Below, one piece after another: positions 26,677 through 36,122 of a DNA stretch of 64,000 nt. The translations under genes and the position numbers were made by a program. The notes below the pieces were generated by a model. It saw nothing but the letters and a program-made list of their open reading frames with translations. It made no database searches and was not told the DNA's origin. This DNA comes from Sphingomonas sp. H160509. GTDB taxonomy: Bacteria; Pseudomonadota; Alphaproteobacteria; Sphingomonadales; Sphingomonadaceae. The DNA is taken from NCBI RefSeq assembly GCF_024124765.2, contig NZ_JAMXSR020000001.1, positions 124,001 to 188,000 of the forward strand, given 5' to 3'. Numbering within the stretch: position 1 is the first letter of the stretch; each line of letters begins with the position of its first letter.

Positions 26677-26753
26677 TCATTGTTTTTGAGCAAAAACGTG
26701 ATCGCTACTTATTCGGCATTGAAATCGTTAGAAAAAATGGTCATCCATAGGAA

Positions 26754-26981
26754 ATGCGCGAAAGCCTTTCCCTGACCGCGATCGCTCATGCACAAGGCAT
26801 ACAGGCAGGGAAAGCGGGAACGACGCCGTTGGATTGCCCATGGCCCACCCGGAATTACGAAGCATGCCAAGCGTGGTTCGCAGGCTACAGCGTAGCGATT
26901 ATAACACCACAAGCTTCGCTAGTCCGCAATGCGAACGGGTCATACGGGATCCCCGATAATTGCTCCGCGGGACGGAGCTAA
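26754..26981 (+). CDS. RMF-like small protein
   Basis: A 75-residue frame whose first part (AQGIQAGKAGTTPLDCPWP...ACQAWFAGYSVA) follows the pattern of ribosome modulation factor: G-x-x-AG-x-x-G, a CP pair, then W-x-x-G. RMF-like proteins bind ribosomes in stationary phase or under stress. The Shine-Dalgarno candidate (AGGA) is too close to the ATG, and the C-terminal 30 residues are unlike RMF, so this is tentative. Confidence 0.4.
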   Translation: MRESLSLTAIAHAQGIQAGKAGTTPLDCPWPTRNYEACQAWFAGYSVAIITPQASLVRNANGSYGIPDNCSAGRS

Positions 26982-27388
26982 AAAGTAGCGTAAGGCGGCT
27001 GTTCGGATAACAGCATTCTACGAATAGCCGGACTTTACCGTTGCCTGGTTGAGGATCGGCGCCCAAATCCGGACCCCGCTTTGAGCGAGGCAAACATGCA
27101 TAATTCTTAGAGAAATATGGCTATGAGTGGGTACCGATCGGGACCCCTGCCTTGGTAGAGATTCGACGCACGATCAATAGCTTGGCAAAAATCTACCGGG
27201 GTCCCGCTTTGGACGCCGATCTACAGCAAAGGGTCGAGCGCGGCGACTTGCGGATTGATGCTGCTGCTATGGTACTCGGCCTGGGCCGGCGCCAGGTGTT
27301 CAGGCACCGCGACGTAACGAACAACGCACCCGTTGCCGCGGCTCTATTATCCCCACCGTTCGTTACTTCCCCCTGCAGGAGTAACGCG
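26982..27388. other. Intergenic stretch, no gene recognised
   Basis: About 400 bases without a convincing gene. An open frame does run through the last 240 bases into the response regulator, but its residues do not look like a receiver domain, and a ribosome-binding site (GCAGGAGT) marks the true start at 27389. Confidence 0.5.
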
Positions 27389-27787
27389 TTGAATCACGTA
27401 TTAATTATTGAACACGAGCCAATTATCGCGCTCGCTATTCAAATGGCATTAGAAGATGAGGGCGTCACAAGCTTTGACGTTGCGGCAACCGAGCAGGATG
27501 CCGTTGCGCTGGCAGACGAGCATCTGCCCGCCTTTATCACTTCGGACGTTGCTCTCTTGGAAGGCACTGGCCCGAAGGCGGTCGCCACCATTCTCGGTAG
27601 GCACGGCAGCATTCCCGTACTGTTTCTGACAGGCCACCCAGAGGATTGCGTACCGGTCACCGTACCGGCTGTCGTGCTGACCAAGCCGTTTAATCCTCGC
27701 CAAGTGGCAATGACCCATCGTGCTTTAACGAATGATAAGCCGGCCTGGCCACGCAGTTCTGTTGGGAACGAGCAGCGTGCGACTTGA
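27389..27787 (+). CDS. Single-domain response regulator
   Basis: A 132-residue receiver domain with no output domain. It starts at TTG (NHVLIIEHEPIIALAIQMALEDEG) with GCAGGAG upstream. The phosphoacceptor aspartate lies in ITSDVALLEG, the conserved T/S and K in VLFLTGH and LTKPF. Such stand-alone receivers relay phosphate or bind a partner. It is convergent with the hybrid kinase next door (stops 93 bases apart) and could be part of that pathway. Confidence 0.75.
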   Translation: MNHVLIIEHEPIIALAIQMALEDEGVTSFDVAATEQDAVALADEHLPAFITSDVALLEGTGPKAVATILGRHGSIPVLFLTGHPEDCVPVTVPAVVLTKPFNPRQVAMTHRALTNDKPAWPRSSVGNEQRAT

Positions 27788-27879
27788 GTGTTCACGATGT
27801 ACGTTCCGATTATGCCGGTAGATTGACGGGCAGTTCGAGGGTCGCGACGTGCCGCTGCGTTGTTCAAGGCCACCTTTGC

Positions 27880-30800
27880 CTAATTCGTGATCCGTTTGCG
27901 TTCTAATGCTTGGTTTAGGGTCTGTGCCAGCTCCGCGATCGAATATGGCTTACGAAGTAGTTCGTATCCCTTGGTCCCCTCCTGTGCGAGCACGTGGCTG
28001 TACCCACTGGTCAGGACGACAGGTAGGTTGGGGTATAGCCGCCCGATCTCGGCTGCCAGTTCGATGCCTGACCGGCCCGGCATGACGACATCGGTGAAGA
28101 CGATGTCGAACCGGTCGGCGCCATGCTCCAGCTCGGCGAGAGCCGCGTCGGCATCAATTGCCAGATGAGAGTCATGGCCTAGTTCAGCCAACGCCTGGGT
28201 AGCGAACTCCCCGACTTCGCTGTTGTCCTCGACAACGAGAATACAGCCAGCGGTCATCTCCGAGGTTTCATCGCTCTGACCAACGACCTGAGACTCCTGC
28301 TCCGTCGTTAGGGGCAGGTAGAGTGTGAACGTCGTGCCCTTTCCGGGTTCACTGTCGACGGTGATCTCACCGGATGACTGCTTGGCGAACCCGAACACCT
28401 GACTGAGCCCCAAGCCGGTGCCGTGGCCAACGCCCTTGGTGGTGAAGAACGGTTCGAAAATATGCTCGATGTCGGCTGCCGAGATGCCTGCGCCGGTGTC
28501 GATAATCGAGATCGCGACATAATCACCGAGGACTTGCGGGTGGTTTCGCACGGACGGAAGTTTATCGATGGTACGAACAGCAATGGTGAGGCTTCCCTCA
28601 CCGTCCATCGCATCGCGGGCGTTAACCGCCATGTTGACGATGGCGGTGTCGAATTGGCTGGGATCGGCCAGAACCATCGCTCGATCTTCGGGAAGGTCGT
28701 AAGCTATCGCAATCCGTGATCCGACGAGCGTTCGCAGCATGTCGCGGAGCGAAGCGACGTTGGCAGCCGCGTCGAACACCTGTGGCTTCAACGTCTGACG
28801 ACGCGCGAACATCAAAAGCTGGCTCGTAAGCTTGGTCGCGCGCTCGGCCGTGTCGGCGATCGCATCGACGTAGCGCACCCGGCGTTCTTCGCTGAGGCTT
28901 GGACGTCGCAGGAGGTCGACCGAGCCGCGGATGACAGTCAGCAGGTTGTTGAAGTCGTGCGCGACGCTGCCGGTGAGTTGCCCCACCGCCTCAACCTTCT
29001 GCGCCTGCCGCAAGGCATCTTCGGTCTGTCGAAGGGTTGCTTCCGCCTCCATTGCCGCTGTCACATCGCGGCCGATACGGAAGACCTCGTGCTCGCTCGG
29101 CGCGGCTACCCAGGATATCGAGCGGTAACTGCCATGCTTGTGACGGACGCGAACGATAAAGCCAGGCAGGCTGTTAGTTTGCACCATCTCAAGCGCCTCC
29201 TGAGAGGCGGGGACCTCTTCAGGATGGGCCAGTTCAATGGCGGACATGCCGATCAGCTCACGCTGCTGATAGCCGAGCACCGTCGTCCAAGCTGGATTAA
29301 CGCGGCGATACCGCCCATCGGCGTCGATGAGAACCAGCAGGTCGGGCGAGGCATTCCAAAGGCGTTCGACCTCTGCCTCGCTCGCCTCCACCTGTCCGGC
29401 GAGATCGGTGGCATGATGCCGCAGTTCGCGCTCCACCCCCATTCGCTCGCTCTGATCGAGCATGGCCCCAATCATTCGGATCGGGCGACCGGTCTCATCC
29501 CGAATGACGAAGCCTCGATCGCGGATGTCCGCATAGCTGCCGTCGCCACGCCGAAAACGATAGTCGTCGGTCCAATCCGTTCCGTCATGATCGATCACGG
29601 CGTGGATGCTGGCGTCGATGCGAGCGCGGTCGTCCGGGTGGATATGGTCGATCCACCAGGCTCCTGTCGGATCGACTGCTGCAAGCTGATGGCCATGGGC
29701 ACGCTCGATCGCCTCGTTCCAGGTGACGTGGTCGCGGACTAGGTCCCAGTCCCAGATCGCATCGTTCGTAGCGCGGTTTGCGAAGCGCAGCCGTTGTTCG
29801 GTCTCACGCAGCTTTGCCTCGGCCGATCGTGCTGCGGTAACATCCTGAACGGTGCCGAGAAGGCGGACAGCCTTGCCGTCCTCGAAAAACGCCTGACCGC
29901 GCGCGGCGACGTAGCGCAGCTTGTCGTCCTCGATCCCGATGGTTCGATAGTCGATCTCGAAGACGCCGTTGCCGCTCGGGTCTAACGAGCGCGCCACGGC
30001 CGCATCGGCAGACACGCGATCATCAGGGTGTACTCCACGTATGAATGCCTCGGCATACGTGATGGGTGCGCCCGGAGGCAGGCCGAACAGGGCTCGGCAT
30101 CTGTCATCCCAGCTCAGTTCATTGCTCGTCAGGTTATAGTCGAATGTGCCGAGGCGTGCCGCAGCCGTGACGCGTTCGGCTGTCGCGCGAGCTGCCTCCA
30201 ACGCAGTTCGCGTCGCATGTTCCGCAGTGACATCGCGGACGGCTTTGACGAAGCCGGCTTTCTCAGTTCCTTTCAGTGGCGTCATCGCACCGTGGGCGAA
30301 GAGACGGCTACCGTCCTTACGCAGGTGCCAGCGTTCGTCAGATGCTCGTCCTTCTGCTTGGGCAGTTGAAAACTCTTTTGCAGGGACGCCAGCTTTGCAA
30401 TCTTCAGGTGTGAAGAAGCGTTCGGCACTATGGCCGAGCATTTCTGCCTCGGTCCATCCAAACACGCTTTCGGCGCCCTTGCTCCAGCTCGTGATGATGC
30501 CGTTAGCATCCATAGCGATGATGGCGTTGTCGATCGCGGAGTCGACGATCGCATGGTAGCGATCCTCGACATCACGGAAACGCGAGTGCGCTTCACCAAG
30601 TGCCAGCGCGTGGTCGCGCTCCTTGATAGCGTCACTGGTCTCGATCAGGTCGACCACCTGCTCGGCTAGAAGCGATAAGGCTTCTGTCTGCATGGGGTCG
30701 AGGCCGTCCGGGCGAGCGATAGTATCGATGGCGCACAGACTGCCAAGGGCATACCCCCGCACGCGTGACCAGCGGCGCTCCGGCATAGAAGCGAATGCCC

Positions 30801-31132
30801 GGTTTATCCCTGACCAGCGACATGCCCGCGGTACGGGAGTCCTTGGACAAGTCCTCGATTTGGAAGACGTCGCGCTGTTGGATGGCGAGGGCGCAGACGG
30901 AAGTATCGAGCGACGTCTGATCGACCTCAACGCCAGCCTTGGCCTTGAACCACTGCCGGTCAGCGTCGATCAGGCTCACCAGCGCGATCGGGACCCGGCA
31001 AATATTTTGCACCAGTGCAACGATCCGATCGAAGCGCGGATCGGCAGCTGTATCGAGAATATCGTAGCGCTTGAGAGCGGCCAGTCGATCTCTATCTTCG
31101 CCTCGCTCGTGGCTTTGATCGTCGTTTGACAT
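27880..31132 (-). CDS. Hybrid histidine kinase (GAF, multiple PAS, HisKA, HATPase, receiver), apparent frameshift
   Basis: The restored product is about 1083 residues. An N-terminal GAF domain (1-170; [21 protein letters not shown] start) is followed by at least four PAS domains ([68 protein letters not shown]). Then come the HisKA box [15 protein letters not shown], a HATPase domain ([12 protein letters not shown]) and a C-terminal receiver ([11 protein letters not shown]). There is no membrane segment, so it senses cytoplasmic signals. Removing one base from the plus-strand C5 run at 30754-30758 joins [15 protein letters not shown]. It resembles PAS-rich light, redox or stress kinases; the signal is unknown. 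Confidence 0.85.
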
Positions 31133-31289
31133 AGTGTCTTCAAGTTAAACGGAGGGTGTAGGTGCGATGGCGGCGTCCCCCCTGATCGCCCGCCTATGGC
31201 CCATATAGCATCGTCGCTGAAGCTACGTCATCTTCCGAAGGATCGTGCGACACGTGGTCTCGTGTGTGTGCACTTTCTGGGCGGATGGA

Positions 31290-31332
31290 GGCCAAGGTGA
31301 CGATGGACCGGCTGTCCAGCGTCACCTTGGCC
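31290..31332. terminator. Long hairpin between the DUF4287 gene and the kinase
   Basis: GGCCAAGGTGACG (31290-31302) and CGTCACCTTGGCC (31320-31332) are perfect inverse complements, with an inner TGGAC/GTCCA stem. It lies after the leftward DUF4287 gene and upstream of the leftward kinase. There is no T-run, so it may be a terminator, an attenuator or a repeat element. Confidence 0.45.
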
Positions 31333-31466
31333 ACACCATGTGTTACAACCGACCGGGACTGTTGTAAAAAAGCCTTACGCCTGCCCTGATCGTCCCGAAT
31401 GGGATCGAGTTTCGGGAATGTCCGGGTTGGGGAAGAAAGCGGACGTTCGCCCGATCGCCGCTTCGA

Positions 31467-31679
31467 TTAGTTCTTGGCTGCTGCCAACGTGTGCGCGACC
31501 AAGGCGTTCGCGTGACCATGACCCATCCCGTGGTCGGTCTTCAGCATGGCAACCAGATCCATGTGCTTCGCTGGGAGGTTCTGGCGCACCAACGCCTGCC
31601 ATTCAGCGATCGGGCGACCATACTTCTTCTCGATGGAGGGGAAGTAGGATGAGGGGCCTTTAACCGGTGCATCCGCCAT
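31467..31679 (-). CDS. DUF4287 protein
   Basis: A 70-residue protein with the DUF4287 pattern: SYFPSIEKKYGRPIAEWQALVRQ, then HMDLVAMLKTDHGMGHGHANALVAH. The family is small, soluble and of unknown function, common in Actinobacteria and Alphaproteobacteria. Full length for the family. Confidence 0.8.
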   Translation of the reverse strand: MADAPVKGPSSYFPSIEKKYGRPIAEWQALVRQNLPAKHMDLVAMLKTDHGMGHGHANALVAHTLAAAKN

Positions 31680-32089
31680 AGCTGCGCAACTCCGACGTGG
31701 GTTCTTGCAACATTATCGCTCGCCTCTTCTCGAACCGCAACGGCGGATGGAACGACGCCTAAACTCACGGACGTCCGCTATTGGGCGTTCTCGCCCGATC
31801 TGGCTTTCTCGGCGGGAATGCTCAATCGGGAATCATTGCTTGCCGGCGACAAGATCGATCAGACCCCATCGGTTGTCATAGAAGACCATGGTCAAGACTA
31901 ACTGATCGAATGACGCCGACAGCAAAGAAGCGGCCGGTTGATGTGATTGTCCCCACCAAGCCGCCGCTGGGTAGGGACAATCACCCATATCGCGGGTTCA
32001 GTGAAAGGATGGTCGGAAAAATACGCTAAGCCCCGCAATCACCTCGATTGAGCTACAATTTTGAGATTTTTCCTGGCTGTCGCTTACCA
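31680..32089. other. Intergenic stretch, no gene recognised
   Basis: About 400 bases between DUF4287 and the sigma factor. Short open frames lack ribosome-binding sites and familiar residues. The DUF4287 promoter should lie in its left part. Confidence 0.5.
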
Positions 32090-32605
32090 TCAACCATCAT
32101 GTAATATTCGAAGTTGTATGCGCCCACGCATTAAACGGCTTTTAAATGCGCCAATCGATATTCCCGTCTTCTGGGAGGCTTCTTCCATCGAAAATCCCTC
32201 AGATGCTAGAACTATAGCGCTACTTTGTTCGGTCGGTAATTTACTAAGAGCTTTGTAAATGTCTTTCAACGTGACAATTGTTTCTTGAGAAGGTTCGGTT
32301 ATAAGTAGGGGATCAAGATCATGGTCGTCGATATCGACCATCAACCACGATCTGCGCGTTCCAGATATAAATCTGTTTCGCATTACGATTCTTATCCAAG
32401 CCCCAAGGTTCGTTCCCGTCTGAAACGTATGGCGGGCTGCCCAGCATCGAAGCAATGTATCTTGAAAGAGGTCGTCGGCATCAGCTTCCCCTCTCGCTAG
32501 ATATCTCGCATATCTTGCCATCGATTTATCATGTGACGCCAGCATCTTGGCAAAATCGGCATCTTCGACAGTGCGGCAGCCTTCGTGTTTAATGTTGATC
32601 TGCAA
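32090..32605 (-). CDS. ECF sigma factor, EcfG-like
   Basis: A 171-residue sigma-70 family protein with region 2 (MARYARYLARGEADADDLFQDTLLRCWAARHTFQ) and region 4 (LSKLPTEQSSAIVLASEGFSMEEASQKTGISIGAFKSRLMRGR). Its length and the DADDLFQDTLLRCW signature fit the EcfG group, which directs the general stress response in Alphaproteobacteria. No NepR or PhyR gene is adjacent, unlike the usual chromosomal locus, so it may be an accessory EcfG paralogue. Confidence 0.75.
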   Translation of the reverse strand: MQINIKHEGCRTVEDADFAKMLASHDKSMARYARYLARGEADADDLFQDTLLRCWAARHTFQTGTNLGAWIRIVMRNRFISGTRRSWLMVDIDDHDLDPLLITEPSQETIVTLKDIYKALSKLPTEQSSAIVLASEGFSMEEASQKTGISIGAFKSRLMRGRIQLRILHDG

Positions 32606-32635
32606 ATCGCACCCCTATTAGCAAGTGCTGCAAGC

Positions 32636-33504
32636 TCATTTTGCCTTCGAGTGATACGCTTGCACGTCCAAAGCCGCCCCCAGCAGAAAAGAATAGACGC
32701 TTAGCCATAGCCGGTCAGTGCGACGATCACGGCACTCAGCGAGCCATACGCCGCGCCGTAATTGCCGAAGTTGGATACGTAGAGGCTGAAACCGGCGCTT
32801 GCGAGCAGCCAGACTGCGGTAGCGGTCACCGTGCCTAGCGTTGCAATTCGCAATCGTGCTCGTGGACGATAGGGCCCAAAGCGGAACAGCAGCGATGCGC
32901 CTGTTATCACTATTATGGCTAGCAGGAGATAAGTCGCGATCCTGATCAGAACCAGAACGGCGTCTGGGAACCAGGGAACTAGCGAGCCGACAAATGCCGC
33001 TACGGCGCTCGCTCCGATGCCGACGAACACCAACAATATGCCGCCTAGGACGACCGCGAAAGAGGTGAGGGTCCATACGATAAAGTTGCGCTTCTCCGTG
33101 ACCTCATAGGCGACGTTGAGAGCCGTCATCATCGATGTCGCCGCTTTGCTACCGCCATACAGGGCGATCAGCAGCGCCGCGACAAGACCAAACCCTTTCT
33201 TGCCCTGCGATCCTGAGACCACGGTGTCCAGCTGCTGACTGATCAGGACGGCCACGTCTTTGGGAACCGCTGCGAAAAGATCTCTAATGTTGCCCTGCAC
33301 CGTCTGGGCGTCAGCAAACAGACCGTAGCTCAAGACAATCGCCGCCAAAATCGGCGCGATCGACGCTATGATATAGAAGGCGGCCCCGGCAGCGATCATG
33401 CCTAAATTGTCGTCGTTGGAACTGGCCCAGGCGCGTTTGAGGGTGCCCCACCAGTCATTACGGAATGATCGCCAAAGGTCGGCGGAAGAGAGATCCAGCT
33501 TCAT
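32636..33504 (-). CDS. YihY/BrkB family inner-membrane protein, apparent frameshift
   Basis: The restored product is about 289 residues with six hydrophobic segments. The family signature is visible: SSNDDNLGMIAAGAAFYIIASIAP near the start, LIALYGGSKAATSMMTALNVAYEV, and SNFGNYGAAYGSL near the end. In the present sequence the frame stops at 32701 just before the expected last helix. Adding one base near 32712-32713 restores the family-typical LTWLWLS and a further 20 residues. This is one of few apparent single-base losses in the window. The substrate is unknown. Confidence 0.75.
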
Positions 33505-33510
33505 CCAATA

Positions 33511-34011
33511 TTACTCTGATGCTCCGTCGTCAGCCTTGGGTTTCGGCGCTGGTTTTGCAGCCTTTGCCTTGGTGGCATTTGCCTGACCTGGCTTGCGACC
33601 CAAGCCGATCTTCTTTGCCATTGCGCGACGGCTTTCCGAATATGTCGCGGCGACCATCGGATAATCTGCCTTAAGGTTGTAGCGCTCGCGATACTCTGCG
33701 GGCGTCATCCCGTTCGTCGCAAGGTGACGCCGCAGCGTCTTGTACGATTTGCCATCGATCATGCTGATGATGTGATCCGGGCTGGCCAGCGATTTTCGGG
33801 CGGTCACTGCGCCGACATATTCCTTAGCTTCCTCGGCAGGCACCTCGGGCGTCTGCGAACCACCAACAAGCGACTGAACGCTGGCGTGCATCTGAGACAG
33901 GAATGCTGGAACGTCATCAGCGGACGTCCGCGTATTAGGGTTACTCAACCACGCAACTGTCAATTCGGTGGCGAGCTCGACAGCGTTGGGCTGATAGGTA
34001 TCATCGGACAT
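33511..34011 (-). CDS. MucR/Ros-family transcription regulator lacking the zinc cysteines
   Basis: A 166-residue protein. The C-terminal half has the MucR core (YKTLRRHLATNGMTPAEYRERYNLKADYPMVAATYSESRRAMAKKIGLGRK), ending in a lysine- and alanine-rich tail. In classical MucR/Ros a Cys-x2-Cys pair precedes the first helix. Here that place reads SMIDGKS, so the zinc finger is not canonical. MucR proteins are global gene silencers in Alphaproteobacteria. The ATG at 34009-34011 has GGAG upstream. Confidence 0.8.
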   Translation of the reverse strand: MSDDTYQPNAVELATELTVAWLSNPNTRTSADDVPAFLSQMHASVQSLVGGSQTPEVPAEEAKEYVGAVTARKSLASPDHIISMIDGKSYKTLRRHLATNGMTPAEYRERYNLKADYPMVAATYSESRRAMAKKIGLGRKPGQANATKAKAAKPAPKPKADDGASE

Positions 34012-34045
34012 AAAAAGCTCCATGTAGCTGACAAAGCTATATACT

Positions 34046-34234
34046 ATGGCCTGCATGGCAGACGACGCAAAATTGTTCAGAGAACGAGCCGAAGCGGAGC
34101 GCTTGGAAGCGAGCACTGCCGTTCTACCAAACGTTCGAGACCGCGCATTGCGCGCTGCTGAGCGATGGGACCAGATGGCTGAGCGAGTTGAGCACACGCA
34201 AAAATTAGCCGCAGGGCGCAACGACCGAGACTAA
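34046..34234 (+). CDS. Small Sphingomonas-type protein, 62 aa
   Basis: A 62-residue, highly charged helical protein (KLFRERAEAERLEASTAVLPNVRDRALRAAERWDQMAER). The pattern is common in small Sphingomonad proteins of unknown function. An in-frame ATG nine bases further in is equally possible as start. It is divergent from the MucR-type gene. Confidence 0.55.
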   Translation: MACMADDAKLFRERAEAERLEASTAVLPNVRDRALRAAERWDQMAERVEHTQKLAAGRNDRD

Positions 34235-34316
34235 TGGTGGTAGCCTGACCACAGACCAATTTCGCACATTAGACGAGCACGGTTCCGGTCGCTGCGGTCT
34301 CACGCTAGAACGCCGC

Positions 34317-34530
34317 ATGGATCGATCGCTTATCTACGCGCACGGCAAGGCATTGGCGCTGTTAGCAGCCGTCCTTCATCGTTCTGGCGTGGTGCCGGCC
34401 GCGGAACTCGGCGACCTGATGGCCGGCCTCTCATATATCGAGGGATGATCTTGAGCAGAGTGCTATACTCGCGATCTGGTCGGATTTTATCAAAGATGCC
34501 GCGAATTTGAGTGACGATCTCGTTCCATAG
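34317..34530 (+). CDS. Small hypothetical protein, about 70 aa, apparent frameshift
   Basis: An ATG at 34317 opens MDRSLIYAHGKALALLAAVLHRSGVV. This breaks at a stop unless one G is removed from GGG at 34442-34444; then it continues EDDLEQSAILAIWSDFIKDAANL to a TAG. The restored protein is a coherent short helical protein like others seen in Sphingomonads. Function unknown. Confidence 0.45.
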
Positions 34531-34796
34531 CGCCGTCACGGATAGCTACTGAGGCTCCCCAATAGCGAAGGTCAAGTGGGGAATATCCAGCTCGCCGCCC
34601 TGAAAAGCACTGGTGTTGGGTGCCGTTTTCTCGAAACCTGTTCCCAAATCGATTTTCTCGAAATTGCCTAAACGACACGGAAAAACGGGAATCCTTAGCT
34701 GACCGGTTTTAAACTATGCTTTGCCGATAGTGCCAAGGGAAGAACCCAAGCACTGGGACCCCGGTCTTCCACCACTAACTTGAATGTTGCCTCGGA

Positions 34797-34922
34797 TCAT
34801 TGAGCCAGAACGTTGAGCCTGAACATCTTGGTTTGAACGGCTGAGATCGAACGATTCATTGCTTTGGCAATTTCAGGCGCCGTTTCGCCCGCCTCTAAGC
34901 GCTGGCGAAGCTCCAAGGTCAT
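34797..34922 (-). CDS. Short HTH-like ORF, possibly a fragment
   Basis: A 41-codon leftward frame, LELRQRLEAGETAPEIAKAMNRSISAVQTKMFRL, which reads as a small helix-turn-helix (SANT/GcrA-like). The frame is open further upstream (RCRWSPAM) without a clear start. It may be the remnant of a longer regulator. The rest of 34531-35172 shows no other gene. Confidence 0.35.
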   Translation of the reverse strand: MTLELRQRLEAGETAPEIAKAMNRSISAVQTKMFRLNVLAQ

Positions 34923-35172
34923 GGCTGGGGACCAGCGACAGCGTACTAGCACGTCTGTGCTCGAAATAATAATTTCATAGTATAACTCTTAACCAAATAA
35001 CGAATATTTTGTTTTGAGTTGTGGATCGAGCGAGTCACCGACTAAGCTACGGTGGCAATCAGCACTTCAAAATTAGAGCTAAAGTTCTCTGAACATCCAA
35101 CCTTCACAGCAGAACCGGATCTGCATTTCCCGGAGGGGGTGTCTCGCCTCAGATGGACGAGACACTCGTATA

Positions 35173-36048
35173 CTAGAACCTGAACGCAACCGTTCCACGC
35201 AGGCTATGCCAGCGGAAGTTGTCATCGCTGCGGCGGAAATCGGTGCCGCTGGTGTTGGGTGCAATCAGGAACGGGTTGTTGGCGAGCAACACAGGGCTGC
35301 CGGCGAGCGCCGTGCCTGCCGTAACGCGGACGCGTGCGTCATTGTCCTGATATTGGTGAAACATGTATTCCATGCCGATCGAGATGTTCTTCGTTAGCTT
35401 CTGCTCAATGCCGCCACCGCCGAGAATGCCCCACTGGTTCTTTGAGCCAGAAGCCGAGAACGCGTTCGCGGTGTTCGTCGTGAAAAACAGGTTGTCGATC
35501 TTGGCATAGCCCGCACCGAACGTGCCGTAGAACAGCGTGGTGTTGACTGCGTACCCAAGGCGACCGCGGGCAGAACCTTCCCACTTCAGCTTGCGCGCCA
35601 TGGTGTAGCTGGCGGGCGTCGTCGAGAAGCCTGAAGTGCTGTCGGTGATCTCGGATTTGCCGAACTCACCGACGACGCCGATGACAATGTTGCCGCGCTG
35701 AACGTCGAAGCCAGCGCGACCATAATAGGCCCAGCCGTCATCGTCGTTGCGGCAGCCATACGCCGCGGCCCCAGTGCGGGCGGAGCCGTTGCAAAAGCCG
35801 GGCGAAAAGGCGTTGGCGCCGGTGATTGTGTTGACGCTGTCGCCGAACTGGCCATCGCCGTTACGATCGAACAGGATCGACGAACCGACATCGTTGCCCT
35901 GAACGTCGTAACCGCCGGCTGCACCGATATATGGGCCCGAGAACGGCCGGTCCTGCGTGACTTCCTGTGCCTGGGCCGGAACGGAGAAAAGGCTCGCAAC
36001 GGCGAAACCGGCGAGCGCGGTAAGCTTGGTGTAATGCATCATGGTCAT
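35173..36048 (-). CDS. Outer-membrane beta-barrel protein
   Basis: A 291-residue protein with a clean signal peptide (LTALAGFAVASLFSVPAQAQ) and an OmpA-like eight-stranded barrel: FSGPYIGAAGGYDVQG at the start, SARGRLGYAV and FYGTFGAGYAKID in the middle, and LRGTVAFRF at the end, closing with the terminal phenylalanine needed for BAM. Three ATG codons are close together (36048, 36039-36042), so the exact start is open. Probably a porin-like immunogenic outer-membrane protein. Confidence 0.8.
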   Translation of the reverse strand: MTMMHYTKLTALAGFAVASLFSVPAQAQEVTQDRPFSGPYIGAAGGYDVQGNDVGSSILFDRNGDGQFGDSVNTITGANAFSPGFCNGSARTGAAAYGCRNDDDGWAYYGRAGFDVQRGNIVIGVVGEFGKSEITDSTSGFSTTPASYTMARKLKWEGSARGRLGYAVNTTLFYGTFGAGYAKIDNLFFTTNTANAFSASGSKNQWGILGGGGIEQKLTKNISIGMEYMFHQYQDNDARVRVTAGTALAGSPVLLANNPFLIAPNTSGTDFRRSDDNFRWHSLRGTVAFRF

Positions 36049-36122
36049 TCCCCGGACGAGGGCCGCGGCGATCTCAATGAACGCCGCGACCCTATTTTTT
36101 CTGTATTAAGTGATGGCAGCGA

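Noticed and set aside
27152..27388. N-terminal extension of the response regulator
   Set aside because: The receiver fold starts at 27389 with its own ribosome-binding site; the extension has no receiver-like residues.
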